Assembly (NCBI RefSeq): GCF_038070315.1
Contig: NZ_JBBPCC010000010.1
Coordinates: forward strand, 202,739-266,738
DNA length: 64,000 nt
Reading direction: 5' to 3'
From: Paenibacillus_G filicis
GTDB lineage: Bacteria > Bacillota > Bacilli > Paenibacillales > NBRC-103111
Numbering within the stretch: the first letter of the stretch is position 1; the number at the start of each line of letters is the position of its first letter. Position numbers and translations under genes: made by a program. The notes beneath the pieces were generated by a model. It was not told the origin of the DNA. It saw only the letters and a program-made list of their open reading frames with translations, and ran no database searches. Below, in pieces: positions 59,010-64,000 of this stretch.

Positions 59010-60278
59010 CTATTTCTTGGTGACCTCCGCGCCCCACGGGTAGGTCTTGAGGAACGGATCGGGCTTAACGGGCTGCCCGGAATTCCAGACTTCCTTGAAC
59101 TGGCCGTCTGCCTGCACCTGACCGATGCGGACGGTCTTAAATACATGCTGGTTGTCGCCGTCAATCGTTACTTTGCCGCCAGGCGCGTTGAACTCGATGC
59201 CTTTGGCAGCGGCCTTCACTTTCTCAACATCCAAGGCACCCGCTTTCTTGACAGCTTCAGCCCACAGGTAAACCCCAAAGTACCCGGCCTCGATCGGATC
59301 GTCCGTGACACGGTCTTTGCCGTACTTGGCTTTGTAGGCGGCGACGAATTTGCTGTTCTCCGGCGTAGCGGTCGTCTGGTAATAGTTCCAGGCCGCATAA
59401 TGACCCTCCAGTACAGAAGCTCCGATGCCCCGGATTTCCTCCTCGGCTACGCTGACGGACAGTGTCGTCAGATCGCTGGCGCTGATGCCGGCATCTTTAA
59501 GCTGCTTGAAGAAGGCTACATTGCTGTCACCGTTCAGCGTATTGAACACGACGTCAGGCTTCTCTTTCTTGATCTTGCTGATGATGGTGTTGTAGTCGGT
59601 ATGCCCGAGAGGCGTGTATTCTTCGGCGATCAGCGTTCCGCCTTCGGCTTTGAGCTGTTCCTTGATGATTTTGTTAGCGGTGCGCGGGAAGACGTAGTCG
59701 GAGCCGAGGAGGAAAAATTTCTTGCCCTTGTTCTGCAGCAGCCAGGAGACGGCCGGAACGATCTGCTGGTTGGTGGTGGCGCCGGTGTAGAAGATATTGG
59801 GGGAAGATTCCAAACCTTCGTATTGGACCGGATAGAAGAACAGACCTTTATTCTGCTCGACGACAGGCAGGACGGCCTTACGGCTTGCCGAGGTCCAGCC
59901 TCCGAAGATGACTGCGGCCTTATCCTTCTGCAGCAGCTTCTTCGTCTTCTCTGCGAAGGTCGGCCAATCCGAAGCGCCATCCTCGATGATGGGCTTGAGC
60001 TGCTTGCCGAGCACGCCGCCCGCCTGATTGATCTCCTCGATCGCCATCAGGGTAGCGTCCTTCACGGATACTTCGCTGATAGACATAGTCCCGGTAAGGG
60101 AATGGAGGACGCCCACCGGTATGGTATCGCCGGCTCCAGCCTCGGGTTTCGCGCCAGTTCCAGCCGAGCTCTCTGCCGTCGTCGGGGCTGCAGGCGGATT
60201 GGCGCATCCGGCGAGCATCATGGCGAGGGTAAGCGTACCTGCCATCCATTTGGAAAGATGATGTTTACTTGTTGTCAT
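59010..60278 (-). CDS. urtA: Urea ABC transporter substrate-binding lipoprotein UrtA
   Basis: A 422-residue extracellular lipoprotein with the lipobox MMLAGCANPP. The family pattern IPVGVLHSLTGTMSISEVSV, then VFGGWTSASRKAVLPVVEQN and FYPVQYEGLESSPNIFYTGA, is specific for urea/short-chain amide carriers rather than leucine carriers. GGGAG lies seven bases before the ATG. It is first in the operon and divergent from ureA; a near-consensus GlnR/TnrA site is 66 bases upstream. Confidence 0.95.
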   Translation of the reverse strand: MTTSKHHLSKWMAGTLTLAMMLAGCANPPAAPTTAESSAGTGAKPEAGAGDTIPVGVLHSLTGTMSISEVSVKDATLMAIEEINQAGGVLGKQLKPIIEDGASDWPTFAEKTKKLLQKDKAAVIFGGWTSASRKAVLPVVEQNKGLFFYPVQYEGLESSPNIFYTGATTNQQIVPAVSWLLQNKGKKFFLLGSDYVFPRTANKIIKEQLKAEGGTLIAEEYTPLGHTDYNTIISKIKKEKPDVVFNTLNGDSNVAFFKQLKDAGISASDLTTLSVSVAEEEIRGIGASVLEGHYAAWNYYQTTATPENSKFVAAYKAKYGKDRVTDDPIEAGYFGVYLWAEAVKKAGALDVEKVKAAAKGIEFNAPGGKVTIDGDNQHVFKTVRIGQVQADGQFKEVWNSGQPVKPDPFLKTYPWGAEVTKK

Positions 60279-60343
60279 CCGACCACTCCCTTTTCTTTGT
60301 ATCGTTCGGGTATCTTGCTGGATTCATCATATTTGGGTAATTA

Positions 60344-60360
60344 TGTAATGTCAATATACA
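60344..60360. promoter_or_regulatory. GlnR/TnrA-like site near urtA (one mismatch)
   Basis: TGTAATGTCAATATACA fits TGTNA-N7-TNACA with one mismatch. It is on the urtA side of the AT-rich divergent region. The rest of 60279-60580 is a promoter region without a gene. Confidence 0.6.
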
Positions 60361-60484
60361 TCACTTAAAATAGTCTTATTTAACTAAAAATATTAAAAAC
60401 ATAACATTTAGTTTACATTAATATTGTGTTTTTGCTGTAAAATGATTATTTTTGGAGGTTGTTTCACTTTAGTGAAATAATAAA

Positions 60485-60501
60485 TGTCATTAAGTATAAC
60501 A
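60485..60501. promoter_or_regulatory. GlnR/TnrA site near ureA (perfect consensus)
   Basis: TGTCATTAAGTATAACA matches TGTNA-N7-TNACA at every defined position. It lies 80 bases before the ureA start. Such sites mediate nitrogen-limitation control by TnrA or GlnR in Bacilli, fitting urea scavenging genes on both sides. Confidence 0.8.
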
Positions 60502-60580
60502 TAAAATGTTTACAAAATGACCAAACCCGAATACAATGAACGATATCTAGCATCAATATTCGTGTTTGGGGGGGATGCTT

Positions 60581-60886
60581 GTGTACTTGACGGAGAGGGA
60601 AAAAGAAAAGCTGCTGGTTACGGTGGTTGCCGATATTGCCAGGCGCAGGATGCAGAGGGGATTGAAGCTGAATTATCCCGAATGCGTCGCGCTGATCACC
60701 TCGGAGATTATGGAGGGGGCCAGGGACGGGAGAACGGTCACGGAGCTGATGGAGACGGGGGCCGCTGTGCTGAATGCAGACCAGGTGATGCCTGGTGTGC
60801 CTGAGATGATCCCGGAGGTGCAGGTCGAGGCGACCTTCCCCGATGGAACGAAGCTGGTGACTGTCCATCACCCGATTCGCTATTGA
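60581..60886 (+). CDS. ureA: Urease gamma subunit
   Basis: The 101-residue protein follows UreA: YLTEREKEKLLVTVVADIAR, GLKLNYPECVALITSEIMEGARDG, then VQVEATFPDGTKLVTVHHPI. I chose GTG 60581, six bases after a run of seven G; the ATG at 60575 abuts that run. It is first in the urease operon, with ureB 56 bases downstream. Confidence 0.94.
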   Translation: MYLTEREKEKLLVTVVADIARRRMQRGLKLNYPECVALITSEIMEGARDGRTVTELMETGAAVLNADQVMPGVPEMIPEVQVEATFPDGTKLVTVHHPIRY

Positions 60887-60942
60887 AGCTTTGAGCGGAC
60901 GGCTGCACATACTGTATATCGCCGATCAGGAGGGATGCCGGG

Positions 60943-61308
60943 ATGATACCGGGAGAATACCGTATCAAGGAAGGTGCCATCGAACTGAGCGCAGGCCGAT
61001 CTACCCATGTATTGATTGTCATAAATATCGGCGACCGTCCGATTCAGGTCGGTTCGCATGTTCATTTTTTTGAAGTCAACCGGGCCCTCCGGTTTGAGCG
61101 GGCTGAAGCCTATGGCATGCGTCTCGACATTCCAGCTGGGACGGCCGTGCGTTTCGAGCCTGGCGAGGAGAAGGAAATTACGCTCATCGAGCTGGGAGGA
61201 GACCGGTTGTCCTTCGGACTGAATGGGCTTAGCCGGGGCCAGGCAGTCCGAGGGCCATTGCCTGAACCGGTACGCACCAGACTTATGGAGTGGGAGGAGG
61301 GGGAGTAG
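60943..61308 (+). CDS. ureB: Urease beta subunit
   Basis: A 121-residue UreB: MIPGEYRIKEGAIELSAGR, then NIGDRPIQVGSHVHFFEVN and IPAGTAVRFEPGEEKEITLI are the family core. The C-terminus has an acidic extension (MEWEEGE). AGGAGGGATG precedes the start. It abuts ureC with no gap. Confidence 0.95.
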   Translation: MIPGEYRIKEGAIELSAGRSTHVLIVINIGDRPIQVGSHVHFFEVNRALRFERAEAYGMRLDIPAGTAVRFEPGEEKEITLIELGGDRLSFGLNGLSRGQAVRGPLPEPVRTRLMEWEEGE

Positions 61309-63111
61309 ATGGCCCGGATGGACCGAAGCTCTTATGCGCTGATGTTCGGTCCGACGACGGGGGATGCGATCCGTCTGGCGGATACCGACCTGTGGGCGGA
61401 GATTGAGCGGGATTATACCTGCTACGGTGACGAATGCAAATTCGGCGGCGGCAAGACGATCCGCGACGGCATGGGCCAGTCCTCCCGCCATACCCGGGAT
61501 CAGGGTGTGCTGGATACGGTGATTACAAATGCGGTGGTGATTGATGCTGGCGGCATCTTCAAGGCCGATATCGGGATCAAGGATGGGGTCATCATCGGCA
61601 TCGGCAAGGCAGGGAACCCGGATATTATGGATCGTGTCTCTCCGGATATGATCATAGGTGCCTCTACGGAAGTCATCGCAGGCGAGGGAAAGCTGATTAC
61701 GGCGGGCGGGATCGATACGCATATTCATTATATATGCCCGCAGCAGATCGAGACGGCATTGTCCTCAGGCGTCACGACGATGATCGGCGGAGGTACCGGC
61801 CCAGCTGCGGGAACGAAAGCGACCACCTGCACTCCGGGCGCATGGCATATTCACCGGATGCTGGAGGCCGCAGAGGCGTTTCCGATGAATCTAGGGTTCA
61901 CCGGCAAGGGCAATGCATCCTTCCCAGAGCCTCTGATCGAGCAGGTGGAGGCCGGTGCTATCGGTCTGAAGCTGCATGAGGATTGGGGAACGACGCCTGC
62001 GGCGATCGATACCTGCCTGGCCGTCGCCGATCTGTTGGATATTCAGGTAGCGATTCATACGGATACGCTCAATGAAGCGGGTTTTGTCGAAGATACGATC
62101 CGGGCTATCGGCGGCCGGACGATCCATACGTACCATACGGAGGGCGCCGGAGGAGGGCATGCGCCTGATATTATCCGTATCGCGTCGGAGCTGAACGTGC
62201 TTCCTTCTTCGACGAATCCGACGAGGCCGTACACGGTGAATACAGTGGAAGAGCATCTCGATATGCTGATGGTCTGCCACCATCTGGACAGCCGTATTCC
62301 CGAGGATGTGGCGTTTGCAGATTCGCGGATCCGTCCCGAGACTATCGCGGCGGAGGATATCCTCCACGATCTGGGCGTGTTCAGCATGATCAGCTCGGAT
62401 TCTCAGGCGATGGGACGCGTCGGCGAGGTCATCATCCGTACCTGGCAGACGGCGGATAAGATGAAGAAACAGCGGGGAAGGCTGGAGGACCCGGACGGCC
62501 TGGAGGATGAGGCGGTAGGCGCACTGGCAGAAGGGGCCAGCCCCAGTCTGGCGGACGGCCCGGGAGCAGGCCCGGATATGGAAGTTCCCAGCGACGATAA
62601 TTTCCGGATTAAGCGATATATCGCCAAGTATACGATCAATCCCGCGATTACACACGGCATCTCCCATCTGGTCGGCTCTGTAGAGGTCGGCAAGCTGGCT
62701 GATCTGGTCGTCTGGAGCCCTGCGTTTTTCGGCGTTAAGCCGGACATGGTGATCAAAGGAGGCTTGATCGTCTTCGCCCAGATGGGCGATCCGAACGCCT
62801 CGATCCCGACCCCTCAGCCGATGATGGGCCGTCCGATGTTCGGGGCTTACGGGCTGGCGCTCCGTCACAGCCTGACCTTCGTCTCACAGAGCGCATTCGA
62901 TGCGGGCGTGCATCATCAGCTCGGCCTGCGCAAGCGAGTTGAACCCGTCAAGCATTGCCGGGGCGTTACCAAGAAGGACATGGTGCATAACGGGGAGACG
63001 CCTCATATCGAGGTGAACCCGGAAACGTATGAGGTTAAGGTAGACGGTGTGCCGGCTGTCTGTGAGCCGGCAAGGGAGCTGCCGATGGCGCAGAGGTATT
63101 TTCTATTCTAA
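61309..63111 (+). CDS. ureC: Urease alpha subunit with about 28-residue insertion
   Basis: The catalytic subunit, 600 residues against the usual 570 or so. Nickel ligands are visible in GGIDTHIHYICPQQ, the carbamylated Lys at about residue 221 in GLKLHEDWG, the flap Cys in MVCHHLD and the Asp in SSDSQAMGR. An insertion rich in Glu, Asp, Ala and Gly lies between KKQRGRLEDPD (about residue 386) and DDNFRIKRY (about 425), where most UreC proteins have a short linker. Downstream TINPAITHGISH is normal. It is coupled to ureB and has GGAGGGGGAG before the ATG. Confidence 0.95.
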   Translation: MARMDRSSYALMFGPTTGDAIRLADTDLWAEIERDYTCYGDECKFGGGKTIRDGMGQSSRHTRDQGVLDTVITNAVVIDAGGIFKADIGIKDGVIIGIGKAGNPDIMDRVSPDMIIGASTEVIAGEGKLITAGGIDTHIHYICPQQIETALSSGVTTMIGGGTGPAAGTKATTCTPGAWHIHRMLEAAEAFPMNLGFTGKGNASFPEPLIEQVEAGAIGLKLHEDWGTTPAAIDTCLAVADLLDIQVAIHTDTLNEAGFVEDTIRAIGGRTIHTYHTEGAGGGHAPDIIRIASELNVLPSSTNPTRPYTVNTVEEHLDMLMVCHHLDSRIPEDVAFADSRIRPETIAAEDILHDLGVFSMISSDSQAMGRVGEVIIRTWQTADKMKKQRGRLEDPDGLEDEAVGALAEGASPSLADGPGAGPDMEVPSDDNFRIKRYIAKYTINPAITHGISHLVGSVEVGKLADLVVWSPAFFGVKPDMVIKGGLIVFAQMGDPNASIPTPQPMMGRPMFGAYGLALRHSLTFVSQSAFDAGVHHQLGLRKRVEPVKHCRGVTKKDMVHNGETPHIEVNPETYEVKVDGVPAVCEPARELPMAQRYFLF

Positions 63112-63148
63112 CGGCTCGCTGCGGTACGAAGGGAGGGGAGGCGGACGG

Positions 63149-63850
63149 TTGAATGCAGATTTTCAACAGAGCTGGCTCGCATACACGCAGTTTCTCGACT
63201 CGGCGCTGCCGATCGGGGGGTTCTCCCACTCCTTCGGCCTGGAGACGCTTGTGCAGGAAGGAATTGTCCAGACACCATCCGAGCTGAAGCTGTACCTGGA
63301 GACGATGCTGCGCTTCAATTGGTCTACACTGGATGCACTCGCCGTCAAGGCTGTGTATGTGTATGCCCCTGCAGGCGAATGGGAGCGACTGTGGCAGGTA
63401 GACCGGATGCAGCATGTTCAGCGGTCGGCAGCCGAGACCAGGGAAGGTGTTGCCAAGATGGGACGCAGGCTGCATAAGCTGGCTTGCTCGATGTATCCGG
63501 AGCTGAGCTGGGAGCCGTTGACGCAGGCGATGAACGACCGCCGCTGCATCGGCACGCATCCGCTGCTTCACGGATGGGTTGTCTGGCAGCTCGGGGTCCC
63601 GCTCACAGCTGCTGCCGAGGGATATCTGTACCAGTGTGTGCTGACGGGCGTCAATAGCGGGCTAAGACTGATGTCTCTCGGTCAAACGGAGGGGCAGCGC
63701 CTGATCGCTTCTCTGCTGCCGGCCATCCGGCATGCCTGGTCGCTCGCGGAAGCGCTGGACCCGCTGGAGGACGGCATGTCCAGCACGCCGCAGGCAGATC
63801 TGGCGATGATGCGGCATGAAACGCTCTATTCCCGGTTGTTTATGTCCTGA
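63149..63850 (+). CDS. ureF: Urease accessory protein UreF
   Basis: A 233-residue UreF: QFLDSALPIGGFSHSFGLET is the signature, with QRSAAETREGVAKMGRRL and CVLTGVNSGLRLMSLGQTEGQ later. UreF joins UreG and UreD/H to deliver nickel to UreC. The start is a TTG seven bases after GGAGG. UreE, UreG and UreD are not in the window, and a different gene starts 133 bases later under its own promoter. Confidence 0.92.
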   Translation: MNADFQQSWLAYTQFLDSALPIGGFSHSFGLETLVQEGIVQTPSELKLYLETMLRFNWSTLDALAVKAVYVYAPAGEWERLWQVDRMQHVQRSAAETREGVAKMGRRLHKLACSMYPELSWEPLTQAMNDRRCIGTHPLLHGWVVWQLGVPLTAAAEGYLYQCVLTGVNSGLRLMSLGQTEGQRLIASLLPAIRHAWSLAEALDPLEDGMSSTPQADLAMMRHETLYSRLFMS

Positions 63851-63906
63851 ATGATCCAGAAGGTTTACATTTAAGGAGCCATTCCTGTAATGAATTAATT
63901 TAAGGT

Positions 63907-63935
63907 TTGAATGAAAAAAGCGCCAACTGTATACT
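63907..63935 (+). promoter_or_regulatory. Sigma-A promoter after ureF
   Basis: TTGAAT and TATACT are 17 bases apart. They lie about 50 bases before the ATG at 63984, so the last gene starts a new transcription unit. Confidence 0.75.
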
Positions 63936-63983
63936 GGGAAACGTTCCGTCCAAAGAACAATTCCAGCACAGGAGGCACTCAAC

Positions 63984-64000
63984 ATGAAGTATAAACAATC
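63984..64000 (+). CDS. Start of an unknown gene (3' partial)
   Basis: ATG with AGGAGG eight bases upstream and a good promoter; only MKYKQ is visible. It does not resemble the UreG N-terminus (which has a glycine-rich P-loop region), so it is probably not part of the urease operon. Confidence 0.5.

Noticed and set aside
59145..60368. 407-codon frame antisense to urtA
   Set aside because: It is a shadow of the UrtA coding region, with low-complexity Asp/Gly/Arg content and no family features.
61891..62868. 325-codon frame antisense to ureC
   Set aside because: UreC is certain on the other strand, and the antisense translation is Arg/His-rich without motifs.

Overview
The window looks like chromosome of a GC-rich (by eye roughly 55 percent) endospore-forming Bacilli member, most likely Paenibacillus or a close relative. 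Sporulation and germination genes (two alpha/beta-type SASPs, ylbJ, gerQ, a broken cwlJ, yycC), a Trp T-box before trpS, strong GGAGG ribosome binding sites, and sugar ABC importers with a YesM/YesN-type two-component pair support this. No rRNA, tRNA, CRISPR array, intact insertion sequence or prophage was seen. It reads as ordinary core and accessory chromosome with several decaying genes.

Layout. 1-4.8 kb: two sugar ABC permeases (the first cut by the window edge) followed by a YesM/YesN histidine kinase and AraC-type response regulator. 4.9-8.7 kb: an M23 peptidase, a stand-alone LarC C-terminal domain, then a long structured leader with two terminators ahead of a BpsA-like aminopropyltransferase and a GNAT acetyltransferase. 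8.8-13.6 kb: a second sugar ABC importer with a GntR/LacI-type regulator; both promoters carry the same palindrome. 13.8-16.5 kb: guanine deaminase and larB-larC1 (nickel-pincer cofactor). 16.6-29 kb: lipA, yutD, nadK, alpha-glucan phosphorylase, ylbJ, truncated hemoglobin, DUF2225 protein, yycC, an M3 oligopeptidase and a chemotaxis transducer. 29.1-35.5 kb: an unknown 127-residue protein, a Zn/Cd/Pb-type P-ATPase behind an ArsR-like operator, and a Fur-box-controlled siderophore importer without its own ATPase. 35.6-47.3 kb: two near-identical SASPs, a CapA-like lipoprotein, a decayed HD-GYP gene next to a Crp/Fnr regulator, a DUF1980/DUF318 pair under a Zur-like box, trpS with T-box, yfhP and a fused Ada protein. 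47.3-55.2 kb: a truncated macrolide phosphotransferase remnant, an RsbQ-like hydrolase paired with a PAS-GGDEF protein, a divergent MmyB-type regulator and SDR, selO, gerQ with a cwlJ pseudogene, and an aldo/keto reductase. 55.3-64 kb: the urea transporter urtABCDE facing ureABC-ureF across a region with GlnR/TnrA-type sites.

Functional themes. The last 9 kb form a nitrogen-scavenging unit: urea enters by UrtABCDE and is hydrolysed by urease, probably under GlnR/TnrA control. Metal handling recurs: Fur-controlled iron uptake, a metal efflux ATPase, a Zur-like box, nickel enzymes (urease, Lar cofactor) and three proteins with long His-rich stretches. Cyclic-di-GMP signalling is represented by one intact diguanylate cyclase coupled to an RsbQ-like hydrolase and one dead HD-GYP gene. 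The least explained parts are the riboswitch-like leader at 6.55-6.99 kb and the separation of LarC into two genes 8 kb apart in opposite orientation, which a single inversion would explain. All assignments rest on reading motifs and remembered family features; no database search was run.
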